From Anaerovirgula multivorans (GTDB taxonomy: Bacteria; Bacillota; Clostridia; Peptostreptococcales; Natronincolaceae): 64,000 bases of DNA. Position numbers and translations under genes: made by a program. A model generated the notes under the pieces. The model was not told the origin of the DNA, ran no database searches, and saw nothing but the letters and a program-made list of their open reading frames with translations. Shown one piece after another: positions 16,795 to 25,426 of this stretch (its first letter is position 1; the number at the start of each line of letters is the position of its first letter). The stretch spans positions 228,701-292,700 of the forward strand of contig NZ_FZOJ01000004.1 of NCBI RefSeq assembly GCF_900188145.1, written 5' to 3'.

Positions 16795-18087
16795 CTATAA
16801 AGATTCTATTTCTTCCCTTGCGATTTCAGCAAACCTAACGATATTGTTTGGATTGTTTCCTAAGGTATGGTTATCCTTCATGATGACTTCCACTTGGTTG
16901 TTAACTGTCTTTCTCAATACATCTCGAAGATCCTTTCTTACCAAATCTTCATCCATATGACTTACTGATAATGGTGATGGAGATGGTTTTAAAGAATAGA
17001 TATATTGGTTTCTTAGCTTTTCTGCCATGATTTCTTTGTTAGCCCATGGGGATACAGATACCCTTCTTAGGTTAGGCACAACCTTAACAATGTCAAATCT
17101 TTGATCCATTGGCTCACAGCAAGCGTAACAGGTAAGTTCAAAACGCTCCATCAGTTTTTTCTGATAGGGAAAGATAAATTCCTTAAACATATCTGGAGAA
17201 ATACCCACTGTTACCTGACTCTCTGCTAGAGCCCACATATGCTTTGTAGTCACATGCCCATCAAAATTTTTTCCAGGTAGCTGATCTGTATAGCCTATAC
17301 CACCTGAGCCTACAAAGGAATTGTCATTGTTTAGGCTTAACAAACGATTCTTTTCCAAGAAATCTAGCTTTTCCATTGTTCCCTTAAATAATAATGCCAT
17401 TATCTCATGTACCTTATCGGGAGAATCATAGAAATCAAACATCAGCTTCTCCATACCTCTTAAGAAAACATATTCATCTGTAAGGCCTACAGACCAAAAC
17501 CACACGGTTTGAAGCCTTACTTCTAAAATCCCATCGAAGACTTCATGGGCGATCTCTAACACCTTTTCTGTTGTTGCATAATCAATGTCAATTCGTGGTT
17601 TTCTGATGGCGGGAATTAAATCATAGCTATCAAGTATTGTATGAATTTCATAGGCTCCCCCATCCTCTCTAGCGGATTTTCTCGGATCCTCTTTACCATC
17701 TATGCTCCATTGTGTTTCTTTATAGACATGGAATACATTAAAGTAGGGCTCTAATACATAGTCATCCTTCATCTCATTGCCCCAAAATATCATTTTTCTT
17801 AAATAACATTCCCAATGTCTAGCAATACTGTTCTCACACTTTATGTCCTTATCTAATATGATCTCGTTCCACCCATTCTCTGGATCGCAAAGAATAAGAG
17901 GTCTTGTCTTCTCTAAATTGTTGTGTCTAGTCCATAACTTCTTTCTTTCTGCCATAATTGGACGGCCCGCAATTTCAGCTAACTCTTTAGCTAGTTCTCT
18001 TAGAACCTCTTTATCAGCATTGCTTAAAGAAAGATTAGAGTAATCAGCATTGTTGAAGTTTACACGAAGATTTAAATGTTCAAACAT
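16795..18087 (-). CDS. UroD-family corrinoid methyltransferase
   Basis: A 430-residue member of the uroporphyrinogen decarboxylase superfamily branch used for corrinoid-dependent methyl transfer in anaerobes, longer than true HemE (about 350). The C-terminal half carries the metal-site-like segment TCYACCEPMDQR, and histidines such as those of MKDNHTLGNNP lie nearby. No heme-biosynthesis genes surround it. Together with the corrinoid protein downstream and the methyl-THF methyltransferase upstream, it probably takes a methyl group from a methylated compound (ether, amine or betaine). The substrate is not readable. An operator-like palindrome lies 38 bp upstream of its start. The AGGAGG ribosome site is good. 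Confidence 0.82.
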   Translation of the reverse strand: MFEHLNLRVNFNNADYSNLSLSNADKEVLRELAKELAEIAGRPIMAERKKLWTRHNNLEKTRPLILCDPENGWNEIILDKDIKCENSIARHWECYLRKMIFWGNEMKDDYVLEPYFNVFHVYKETQWSIDGKEDPRKSAREDGGAYEIHTILDSYDLIPAIRKPRIDIDYATTEKVLEIAHEVFDGILEVRLQTVWFWSVGLTDEYVFLRGMEKLMFDFYDSPDKVHEIMALLFKGTMEKLDFLEKNRLLSLNNDNSFVGSGGIGYTDQLPGKNFDGHVTTKHMWALAESQVTVGISPDMFKEFIFPYQKKLMERFELTCYACCEPMDQRFDIVKVVPNLRRVSVSPWANKEIMAEKLRNQYIYSLKPSPSPLSVSHMDEDLVRKDLRDVLRKTVNNQVEVIMKDNHTLGNNPNNIVRFAEIAREEIESL

Positions 18088-18124
18088 GTATAATTCCTCC
18101 TTAAAATAATAAATAATATAGTTT

Positions 18125-18140
18125 AAGTGCTCGGGCTCGG
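18125..18140 (-). promoter_or_regulatory. LacI-family operator-like site 1
   Basis: Minus strand CCGAGCCCGAGCACTT. It matches the pattern (AAG)AGCYCGRRYACKT seen twice more in this island, centred on CG as LacI-family operators are. It lies just upstream of the UroD-type methyltransferase gene. Confidence 0.55.
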
Positions 18141-18171
18141 TTGGTTCAAAAGAAAATATGGTGCTGCCCTG

Positions 18172-19200
18172 CTAATAGTCCATATTTTCTTTCGTTACTA
18201 TTTGTAGCTTTGTATAAATGTTTTCGTTTAAAGGCATTTGGTTTTTAAAGAAATAATCAAAGATCATCTTAATGGGTAAGTATCCCTGCATGAAAGGCTC
18301 TTGGGTTATAGTAAAATCTATTATTTTGTTGCTAATTAATTCAACTGTCTCTGGTGCTGTATCAAAGCTTACTAGCTTTATGTCCCGACGATTAAGCTGT
18401 TGTAAAGCTTTTCCAACTCCACCTACACCTCTACCAGTAATATAAATAGCCTTTAAGTCTGAATATTTTTCAAGTAATGTTAGGGTTTTTACATAAGAAG
18501 TATCATTATCTCCTACATCCTCTAGCATTTCAGTTATCTTTAGTGAAACATATTCTCCTTCTAAGATTTCTTTAAAGCCCTGTACCCTTTCCTGTAGAGC
18601 CTTGATTTTTCTAGAGCCAGTGATAATGGCAATTTCCCCTCCATTAGGTAATAGCTTACCCATCAATTCTCCAGCCACTCTTCCGCTTTGTACTAAATTT
18701 TGCCCTATAAAGCATAGCTTTTCTATACCTGCTATATCTGTATTAAAGGTAACAATTTTAACGTCTTCTTTAGCTAGCTCTTGTAATTCCTCCCTAATAA
18801 ATTCTTCTTCTAATGGAGATAGTGCAAGAGCTGCAATATTTTTCTGTCGCAGTTCTTTAATACATTTTAGCTGTTCATCACCTGTGATGTTCTCCATCAT
18901 AAGGGTTTCTATTGAAATACCAAAATCTTTCAATTCCTCAAAGGCTTGATGTATTCCCTTATATATTTCATGGAAGATTGAGTCATTTTTGTTCAATATG
19001 ACAACACCTATTTTTAAGGGATGTTTTTGGTAGGCCAATGCTTTACCTGCTAAATTAGGCTGATATCCCATCTCTTCTGATATTTTTCTTACCTTATCCC
19101 TTACCTCTTGGCTTACACCAGGTCGATTATTCAAAACCTTATCTACTGTACCTCTTGAAACCATTGCAGCTTCAGCTATAGTTCTTATCGTTGGCTTCAA
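18172..19200 (-). CDS. LacI-family regulator of the methyltransferase island
   Basis: Transcription factor of 342 residues. The N-terminal helix-turn-helix reads TIRTIAEAAMVSRGTVDKVLNNRPGVS, then the hinge helix GYQPNLAGKALAYQ. The remainder is a periplasmic-binding-protein-like sensor domain (PLKIGVVILNKND, AIITGSRKIKALQERVQGF, IYITGRGVGGVGKAL, TITQEPFMQGYLPIKMI), so it binds a small ligand, probably the methyl donor or a related sugar-like compound. TTG start at 19200 after GGAGGGG. It lies between the two methyltransferase genes and has an operator-like palindrome directly in front of it, which suggests autoregulation and control of the neighbours. Confidence 0.9.
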   Translation of the reverse strand: MKPTIRTIAEAAMVSRGTVDKVLNNRPGVSQEVRDKVRKISEEMGYQPNLAGKALAYQKHPLKIGVVILNKNDSIFHEIYKGIHQAFEELKDFGISIETLMMENITGDEQLKCIKELRQKNIAALALSPLEEEFIREELQELAKEDVKIVTFNTDIAGIEKLCFIGQNLVQSGRVAGELMGKLLPNGGEIAIITGSRKIKALQERVQGFKEILEGEYVSLKITEMLEDVGDNDTSYVKTLTLLEKYSDLKAIYITGRGVGGVGKALQQLNRRDIKLVSFDTAPETVELISNKIIDFTITQEPFMQGYLPIKMIFDYFFKNQMPLNENIYTKLQIVTKENMDY

Positions 19201-19213
19201 ATTACCCCTCCTT

Positions 19214-19229
19214 ACGTATTCGGGCTCTT
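19214..19229 (-). promoter_or_regulatory. LacI-family operator-like site 2
   Basis: Minus strand AAGAGCCCGAATACGT, in the 39 bp between the methyl-THF methyltransferase stop and the LacI-type start. It shares AAGAGC-CGA with site 3. Confidence 0.5.
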
Positions 19230-19239
19230 TTTGTTTATA

Positions 19240-20040
19240 CTATACCTCCAACAACCCACTTCTAAAGGCTTGTAAATAGTTCATTGTATATTCATCTTTA
19301 TTTAATAAAGCTTTTGCAGCTGAGATCATTGCCATCATTTGCTTATTTCCAGGGTCTAAAATAGCTCCATCTAATCCTGCCATCATACATAGTACTAAAA
19401 ATGTACGATTTAATAAACCTCTCTTAGGTAATCCAAAGGAAACATTACTTAATCCACACATGAAATGCACTTCGGGATAAGTGGTCTTGATGCCTTTAAT
19501 GGTTTCTAACGATACGATACCCATATCACTTGCAGTGCTAATAGGTTGAATTAATGGATCAATATAAATGTCCTCAATCGGAATGCCATCTTTATTTAAT
19601 CTATCTATCAAACCCACACCTATTTCTATTCTTTTCGCTGCATCTTCTGATATACCACATTCATCATTCATTACTAATGCCACAATTCCACTCTTATATT
19701 CCTTTACCAGTGGTACAATCTCACTATATCTATTTTCTTCAGCAGTAATAGAATTGACCATAGCCTTTCCTTTATGCACTTTTAAAGCAGCCTCTATGGC
19801 TTTAGGATTTGGACTATCAATGCAACAGGGCTTATCTACCGCCTGTTGAACGGTTTCTACTAGCCATGGTAGAGCTTCAACTTCTTCATTCACTAAGGTT
19901 CCACAATTTACATCTATATAGTCTGCACCATTTTCCACCTGTTCAATTGCCCTCTGTTGAATAAACGCTACATCTCGATTTTTTACCGCCTCTGTTACTC
20001 CCTTTAAACTAGTATTGATCTTTTCTCCCACAATAATCAT
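19240..20040 (-). CDS. Methyltetrahydrofolate:corrinoid methyltransferase
   Basis: Soluble pterin-binding TIM barrel of 266 residues, the AcsE/MeTr and MtgA-type length. The start MIIVGEKINTSLKGV is the family signature. Folate/catalytic motifs are ADYIDVNCGT, CCIDSPNPKAIEAAL, ITAEENRYSEIVPL, MNDECGISEDA, YIDPLIQPIST and MCGLSNVSFGLPKR (the Asn needed for N5 activation). It would move the methyl group between the corrinoid protein and tetrahydrofolate, feeding the Wood-Ljungdahl pathway. It is the first gene of the island; an operator-like palindrome stands about 95 bp upstream. Confidence 0.93.
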   Translation of the reverse strand: MIIVGEKINTSLKGVTEAVKNRDVAFIQQRAIEQVENGADYIDVNCGTLVNEEVEALPWLVETVQQAVDKPCCIDSPNPKAIEAALKVHKGKAMVNSITAEENRYSEIVPLVKEYKSGIVALVMNDECGISEDAAKRIEIGVGLIDRLNKDGIPIEDIYIDPLIQPISTASDMGIVSLETIKGIKTTYPEVHFMCGLSNVSFGLPKRGLLNRTFLVLCMMAGLDGAILDPGNKQMMAMISAAKALLNKDEYTMNYLQAFRSGLLEV

Positions 20041-20134
20041 TGTGTTATTCCCTCCCCAAGTTTAGCTTTTATAATTTTTAGGAGCCCTGACCCTTCTATA
20101 GTTACAACAGATAAAATCCTCTATGTGTTTCGTT

Positions 20135-20150
20135 AAGTGTCCGAGCTCTT
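20135..20150 (-). promoter_or_regulatory. LacI-family operator-like site 3
   Basis: Minus strand AAGAGCTCGGACACTT, the most symmetrical of the three sites (AAGWGYYCGRRCWCTT). It lies upstream of the methyl-THF methyltransferase gene, close to where the promoter of the island should be. Confidence 0.55.
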
Positions 20151-20327
20151 TATGCTATCATTATATATTTTTTTCTATTTCTATTCAATATAAAATTCTG
20201 ATAATTTTTAAAATTTTTCAATTTTCATATTTATATTAGGTAATCTGTTATTCCATACTTTCTTAATGTTGATAAAATATGTTATTATAATATAATACTG
20301 GTAAAGATGTGTGGTGAATTCTATATA

Positions 20328-21392
20328 ATGGATTTTCTAAACCAATTAAAAGAAAAAAAAATAATATCTCAGAAGGATATAGATAAATTTAAAAGCTATA
20401 TTGATGAAAAGTACGAAGCTTTCGGAGATGAGAAGAAGCATGCCATTTTAAAGAATTCCATCACCTATGTAGTAAATAGGGACTTGGCTGAGCTTAAGAT
20501 AGATGACGAAGAAGGTTTCGTTAGTTCTTTAGTCCAAAAAACCCTATTGGAGGATAAAGAAGACCTTTGCGCTGATAAAATTCTTCAAAAGGTTGTATTA
20601 GAAGGAGAACATTCCGACGGCTTGTTACAAAGCGTAACAAAGTGGGTCAGCGATAAAATAGAAATTCCTTTACATAAGGATATACTAGAAAAATATTACC
20701 ATGATCATTATTATTTCGATAAAGATATTGCATTGCAAGAAAATCCAGCTTTGCCCCTTCCTACTTTACCACAGGGAAAGGCTTCGCGTTGGATATTTTG
20801 GTGTGCTATAGCCATCATGATTTTTTTAAGTGTTTCCACCTTTAAGGATACAATATTCCCGTCTGATAATCTAGTGGTCATCCAGGAGGATTTACCTCAG
20901 GAGGAATTGTTTAAAAATACAGTACCTGCCTACGTTCTTCAAAAATATCATATGCCTAATAGAAACTTTCCTCATTATCTATATTATCGTGATATAAATG
21001 AAGATGATTTAAAAAGTTATTTATCTTCAAGGAACTCCCTTTTAGGAAAAGAGCCTTATTTTTCTCAGGTTCTAGATACTGCAAAAGAGTTTGATTTAAA
21101 TCCTCTTTTGTTATTTGCTATCGCTGGTCATGAACAAGCCTTTGTACCTCAGGACCATCCTAATAGCGAGGTTATGATCAATAATCCCTTCAATGTATTT
21201 GGTAGCTGGCAAAAATATAACACCAATTTGAAGGAAACATCAGAAATTGCTGCAAGAACAGTTTTTAATAGTTTAGGAGATCTTCCTCCTTTTATGGATC
21301 CCTTCTTCTGGATGAATCACCGGTATGCAGAGGACCCTAATTGGTGGCGTGGTATCAGATCTATTTTTTGGCGTTTAGAAAAAGAATGTTAA
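20328..21392 (+). CDS. Membrane-anchored lysozyme-fold (glucosaminidase-like) protein
   Basis: About 354 residues. Residues 1-150 are a charged cytoplasmic region with predicted helices. One transmembrane helix (WIFWCAIAIMIFLSVSTF) follows, then an outside domain. The C-terminal 150 residues look like a mannosyl-glycoprotein endo-beta-N-acetylglucosaminidase/muramidase domain: FDLNPLLLFAIAGHEQAFVP with a candidate catalytic Glu, NNPFNVFGSW, and SEIAARTVFNSLG. Probably acts on peptidoglycan. The ATG at 20328 is chosen because the family-like sequence begins there; an ATG at 20307 is possible and neither has a strong ribosome site. Single gene facing a convergent neighbour. Confidence 0.65.
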   Translation: MDFLNQLKEKKIISQKDIDKFKSYIDEKYEAFGDEKKHAILKNSITYVVNRDLAELKIDDEEGFVSSLVQKTLLEDKEDLCADKILQKVVLEGEHSDGLLQSVTKWVSDKIEIPLHKDILEKYYHDHYYFDKDIALQENPALPLPTLPQGKASRWIFWCAIAIMIFLSVSTFKDTIFPSDNLVVIQEDLPQEELFKNTVPAYVLQKYHMPNRNFPHYLYYRDINEDDLKSYLSSRNSLLGKEPYFSQVLDTAKEFDLNPLLLFAIAGHEQAFVPQDHPNSEVMINNPFNVFGSWQKYNTNLKETSEIAARTVFNSLGDLPPFMDPFFWMNHRYAEDPNWWRGIRSIFWRLEKEC

Positions 21393-21416
21393 ATAATGGC
21401 GTAATTTTCATTATTT
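21391..21416. terminator. Bidirectional terminator
   Basis: AAATAATG and CATTATTT pair across a 10-nt loop, starting at the stop of the plus-strand gene and ending just before the stop of the convergent minus-strand gene. It probably serves both. Confidence 0.5.
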
Positions 21417-21423
21417 ACCTCAT

Positions 21424-22422
21424 TTAAATCATACTGCTTCCCAATAGCTCCTGAATGATTTTATTATTTATATTTACTGGAAAGATTTGAAACATCCTTC
21501 TACCTCCCGTTGCAATTTCTAGATAGACCTTACCATTTGGATAAACCTCTACAGCATATATATACCTTCTATTGTTTTCCGTGCCCTTTTCTTCATTAAA
21601 GGCTTCTTGAAGAACACTAGCCCCTTCATAGTGTATATTTAAATTATAATAAGGTGCTTCAATTCTTTTCATTTTTAAGTAGTTAAACTCTTCAATCAAA
21701 CGTATATTTTCTACAGTTATTCCTTCTAACGCCTCTATTAGACTCTGAATTTTTTCCTCTTCCTTAATATGAACTCTTTCATAATCTTGATATAATCGTA
21801 CTCCACTACCATGAATAGCTTCTAATTTCTCAATTTCCCTAAGGTCCATATAGGATGGCATTGCTAAGTCTTTCAGAGTGATGGTTAGCTTTGGAGTATA
21901 TAACTGATAAAAGTTCGGAACTGCCAATAGAATAGAAAATATCAAATATCCTATTCGTTTTATTTTTTGTAATGGTTTTTTACGTTTTTCCTCTTGTTCC
22001 TTGACTCCCTCTTGGTTGTTTTTTTTCTCAATCCGCTCCATTAGAACTAAGACAAGTATGGATGCCACAAATACCCAATAGCTCCAATATAAATCATAGT
22101 AAGGTGAAACAAAAATAATATAGGAACATAGTATACTGATAAATACTGTAAAGGATTTTATTGCAAAAATAATTTTTTCTTTAAAAGATATAAGCCTTTC
22201 TTTACTTTCCCTCATAAGAATTATAAGGGATTTCACTAAAAATCCTGCAATAAAAGCGATAGTAAGTGATACAAAAAAAGCCATACCTATATTGTTACTA
22301 AATAGAGCTCCAAAAGCAGCTATACCTGCAACCCAAGTTATTCCCGTGATTATTGACAAAAGTTTATCTTCAGGTTTTTCAGTAATTTTAGGTTCCTCTT
22401 GCTCCTCTTTTATGTCCTTCAT
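21424..22422 (-). CDS. Membrane protein of unknown function
   Basis: Not recognised. The 332 residues start with an acidic tail (MKDIKEEQEEPKITEKPEDK). About four hydrophobic helices lie within residues 22-128, then a charged linker, and a fifth helix at about 158-175. A C-terminal soluble domain of about 150 residues follows (YMDLREIEKLEAIHGSGV, NLNIHYEGASVLQEAF, YAVEVYPNGKVYLEI), probably outside the membrane. The beta-rich C-terminal part resembles small DUF-type sensor domains but no motif is diagnostic. GGGAAGGAG precedes the ATG. It is monocistronic between terminators. Confidence 0.75.
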   Translation of the reverse strand: MKDIKEEQEEPKITEKPEDKLLSIITGITWVAGIAAFGALFSNNIGMAFFVSLTIAFIAGFLVKSLIILMRESKERLISFKEKIIFAIKSFTVFISILCSYIIFVSPYYDLYWSYWVFVASILVLVLMERIEKKNNQEGVKEQEEKRKKPLQKIKRIGYLIFSILLAVPNFYQLYTPKLTITLKDLAMPSYMDLREIEKLEAIHGSGVRLYQDYERVHIKEEEKIQSLIEALEGITVENIRLIEEFNYLKMKRIEAPYYNLNIHYEGASVLQEAFNEEKGTENNRRYIYAVEVYPNGKVYLEIATGGRRMFQIFPVNINNKIIQELLGSSMI

Positions 22423-22560
22423 ACTATACTCCTTCCCTATAAAAATTATTGTTTTTTAAATGTTCTTTATCTAAACTGATTTCTTAGCCTTATAAACACC
22501 TCAACAATTATTCCATTTATATTTCTATGAATAAAAATCCTTTTATATTTTTTTAAAAGA

Positions 22561-22597
22561 TAGAGATAAATCAATTATGATAATTGATTTATCTCTA
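22561..22597 (-). terminator. Terminator of the YbaK gene
   Basis: A 17-bp perfect stem (22561-22577 with 22581-22597) with a 3-nt loop, centred on AATTATGATAATT, lies just after the YbaK stop; the minus strand continues CTTTTAAAAAAA. Confidence 0.75.
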
Positions 22598-22606
22598 TGT
22601 AATAAT

Positions 22607-23101
22607 CTACGGAATCTCAATGTACTGGATTTTATTTCCACACCATTCAAGAAATCTTTGTAGTTCTTTATAGTTAATTGTTATACTGGCAGTATTGACA
22701 TTAGGATGCAGTGTAACCTTCTCTTGAGAAGCTAAATCTTTATCCACCAATACTTCAACCTCTTTATGCTTATCATTGATTAATCCAGTAGGCGATACTG
22801 CTCCCGGCTCTAGCCCTAAATACTTTGCTAATCTGTCATCAGACGCAAAGCTCAATCTAGTGCTTCCAATCTCCTTAGCTAATGCTTTTGTATTGGCTTT
22901 TTTTGAACTATCTATCAACACTAAATAATGCTTATCTCCTTTTGAATTCCGTAGAAATATATTTTTAAAATGTATTACCTCTAAATCCTTTACTTGTTCT
23001 TCTATGTCAGCAATCGTAGCTACAGGGACATGCTCATATCTTTTATAAGATATATCCAATTTTTCTAAAAACTCGTATACTTTTAATTCCTTCTCTTCCA
23101 T
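22607..23101 (-). CDS. YbaK/ProX-type aminoacyl-tRNA editing protein
   Basis: Stand-alone trans-editing domain of 164 residues that hydrolyses mischarged tRNA, most like the prolyl-tRNA (Ala-tRNAPro) deacylase ProX/PrdX group. Visible features are YKRYEHVPVATIADIE, HFKNIFLRNSKGDKHYLVLID (the lysine after HF is the conserved catalytic lysine), RLSFASDDRLAKYLGLEPGAVSP and GLINDK, and the C-terminal LHPNVNTASITI, which is the usual end of the ProX type. It is not next to proline reductase genes. Cytoplasmic, monocistronic, with its own terminator. Confidence 0.9.
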   Translation of the reverse strand: MEEKELKVYEFLEKLDISYKRYEHVPVATIADIEEQVKDLEVIHFKNIFLRNSKGDKHYLVLIDSSKKANTKALAKEIGSTRLSFASDDRLAKYLGLEPGAVSPTGLINDKHKEVEVLVDKDLASQEKVTLHPNVNTASITINYKELQRFLEWCGNKIQYIEIP

Positions 23102-23250
23102 AGTTGCTACACCTCTTTCTAATGTTTATCAACGATTATTGCTTTTATATCTTTTCCTTACAGTATGCCATTTTTTTCTCTTTTTTTCAACATGCAAAAA
23201 GAAAATCCTCCCCTACACCGATGGTGATAAGAAAGGTATTTTGAATTAGC

Positions 23251-24639
23251 TTAATTGCTATATCTTTCATTTAGTTCATTTAAATTAAAACCCTCTTGAT
23301 GCTGTCTTCCCAAATGTTTCAGCTCCATTATAATCCATATTCCTGTTAAAATTGAGGAGGTTAGGTCTGCTAATGGACCTGCCATCAAAATACCATCTAC
23401 TCCAAAAAATCTCGGAAGAATTAGCACGGCCGGAATGAGGATTAGCACCTGTCTTGATAAGCTTAAGAAGGCAGCCTGCTTTGGTTTTCCTATCGCTTGA
23501 AAATAGCTGGCAGAAATAATTTGAAAACCAATGATCGGTAAAAATGCTAGATAAATCTTTAACGCCCGTGTTCCAAAAGCAATTAGCTCTATATCCTGTC
23601 GATTGAAGGAAGCCACCATTTGCTGTGGAAATAATCGAACTGCTATAAAGCCTATAATTACAATAACCGTAGCTCCAGTAATCCCTAGTTTTAAAGCCTC
23701 TTTTACTCTATCAAATTTCTTAGCACCATAATTATATCCAATAATCGGCTGTACTCCTTGGTTTATTCCAAATATTGGCATCATAATTAAAGTCATGATA
23801 CTAGTTACCACCCCCATGGCTGAGATGGCAATGTCCCCTCCATAGGTAGTTAGTGATTTGTTCATCACAACATTTAACAGGCTAGCTGCCAACTGCATGG
23901 CAAAGGGCGCAGAACCTAATGCTAGGATTTTTTCTATAGTAGAAAAATCTAGTCTTAAATTTTGAAGGCGAAGCTTCAATGTACTTCTACCTCCAAGGAA
24001 ATGATAAAGTACCCATACGCCAGACACTCCTTGAGATATAATTGTAGCTAATGCTGCTCCTCTTATTCCCCAGTCAAATACAAAGATAAATAAAGGATCA
24101 AGGGCTGTGTTTAGCAATGCACCTATTAGCATAGTCCCCATAGCAACCTTTGGATTCCCTTCAGCACGAATGAAGTTGTTCATTCCAAAGCCTATAGATT
24201 GAAATACTGTTCCCCATAGAATCACCTGCATATATTCCTTTGCATAGGGCAGCACTGCCTCACTTGCTCCAAAAGACTCCAAAAGAGGCTCAATAAATAT
24301 AAGACCTACTACAGATATTCCTAAAGATATCACAATTAATAAAACCATTGCATTCCCCATAATTAGTTCAGCTTCTTCTTTTTTATCCTCTCCTAATCGA
24401 ATAGATATTAGAGAATTCGCACCAAGACCTATCAGCATACCACAGGCCATAATGAAAATCATAATTGGAAATGCAATGGTAATTCCTGCAATCCCTAAAG
24501 AACCAACTCCGTTGCCTATGAACATTCTATCTACTACATTATATAAAGCATTCACCAGCATACCTATAATTGCTGGAATGGAAAATTTCAATAATAGTTT
24601 TAAAACCTTTTCTTCTCCTAATTGCTTTGAACGATCCAT
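23251..24639 (-). CDS. MATE-family multidrug efflux transporter
   Basis: Twelve-helix Na+ or H+ driven exporter of 462 residues, normal length. The two-fold MATE repeat is visible: PAIIGMLVNALYNVVDRMFIGNGVG in the first half and GSAPFAMQLAASLLNVVMNKSL in the second. Further motifs are PLFIFVFDWGIRGAALATIISQ, GINQGVQPIIGYNYGA and ISASYFQAIGKPKQA. It lies 115 bp downstream of a marR gene on the same strand, the usual regulator-pump layout, so MarR probably represses both. Confidence 0.93.
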   Translation of the reverse strand: MDRSKQLGEEKVLKLLLKFSIPAIIGMLVNALYNVVDRMFIGNGVGSLGIAGITIAFPIMIFIMACGMLIGLGANSLISIRLGEDKKEEAELIMGNAMVLLIVISLGISVVGLIFIEPLLESFGASEAVLPYAKEYMQVILWGTVFQSIGFGMNNFIRAEGNPKVAMGTMLIGALLNTALDPLFIFVFDWGIRGAALATIISQGVSGVWVLYHFLGGRSTLKLRLQNLRLDFSTIEKILALGSAPFAMQLAASLLNVVMNKSLTTYGGDIAISAMGVVTSIMTLIMMPIFGINQGVQPIIGYNYGAKKFDRVKEALKLGITGATVIVIIGFIAVRLFPQQMVASFNRQDIELIAFGTRALKIYLAFLPIIGFQIISASYFQAIGKPKQAAFLSLSRQVLILIPAVLILPRFFGVDGILMAGPLADLTSSILTGIWIIMELKHLGRQHQEGFNLNELNERYSN

Positions 24640-24754
24640 TCTTCTCTCTCCTAACTAATCAATGCATTTATAGAAAAAATCATAAAGGGTATGTTTTCTC
24701 CTTAGATAATGCTATTTGATAATTTATTTATATTTATATCAACTAAAATACTTT

Positions 24755-25198
24755 TTAACTAAAATTATCAATAATTCTTATCAGAAAGCTTTTTAATTGA
24801 TTGGTTTCCTCCTCATTAAATCCTTCTAATGTCTTTTTCATAACTTCATCACTAATATAATCTAATTGAGGCATTATTTTTTTTGACTTTTCTGCCAGCA
24901 CAATCAACTGCGAACGTCTATCTAATGGGTTCTCTCTCCGTGAAACCCAGCCTTCCTTTATCAAAAGATCAATGGTTCTTGTAATAGCTGGCCTCTCGAC
25001 GTTTAATCTCTCTGCTATCAAAGCAGGTGTAGTATTATTTAATGAATCCCCCAAATTTTCCTGGATTTTTAAATCTATTAAAACCCTCCATTGTGCTGAA
25101 GTAAGACCATATTCCTTTAGATGGTTATTAAGCTCCCATTTAATCAAATGAGCAGTTTTATTTAAAAGACAACCTAAACTTCTTTGTCTTTTATTCAT
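24755..25198 (-). CDS. MarR-family transcriptional regulator
   Basis: Winged-helix repressor of 147 residues from the ATG at 25198, which has GGAGGGGGG 4 nt upstream. Typical motifs: LTSAQWRVLIDLKIQE, the recognition helix region ALIAERLNVERPAITRTIDLLIKEGWVSR, and the wing RRENPLDRRSQLIVLAEKSKKI. Tandem palindromes lie just upstream of the gene, which fits autorepression. Its downstream partner is a MATE pump. Confidence 0.92.
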   Translation of the reverse strand: MNKRQRSLGCLLNKTAHLIKWELNNHLKEYGLTSAQWRVLIDLKIQENLGDSLNNTTPALIAERLNVERPAITRTIDLLIKEGWVSRRENPLDRRSQLIVLAEKSKKIMPQLDYISDEVMKKTLEGFNEEETNQLKSFLIRIIDNFS

Positions 25199-25224
25199 TT
25201 TCCCCCCTCCTTTCATGTATATGA

Positions 25225-25251
25225 TTAACATGTTAACTATTAACATGATAA
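25225..25251. promoter_or_regulatory. Probable MarR operator, tandem palindromes
   Basis: TTAACATGTTAA (25225-25236) is a perfect 12-bp palindrome. TTAACATGATAA (25240-25251) is a second, nearly identical copy 15 bp on. They lie 27-53 bp upstream of the marR start, where the promoter should be, matching the AT-rich palindromes MarR dimers bind. Confidence 0.6.
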
Positions 25252-25426
25252 CTACTTTTTCTGTCTGTTGTCAATAGTTTTATTACTAATTTTTATCTTA
25301 AATAATTAATAGACAGGAATAAAGTAATCCTGCCTATTAATTAGGTTAGCTTGAATCTTTGTAATTATAGATATATCTCCAAAAACTCTACGTTGATTCT
25401 CTGTTATTCTGCTAATATCTAAATAT

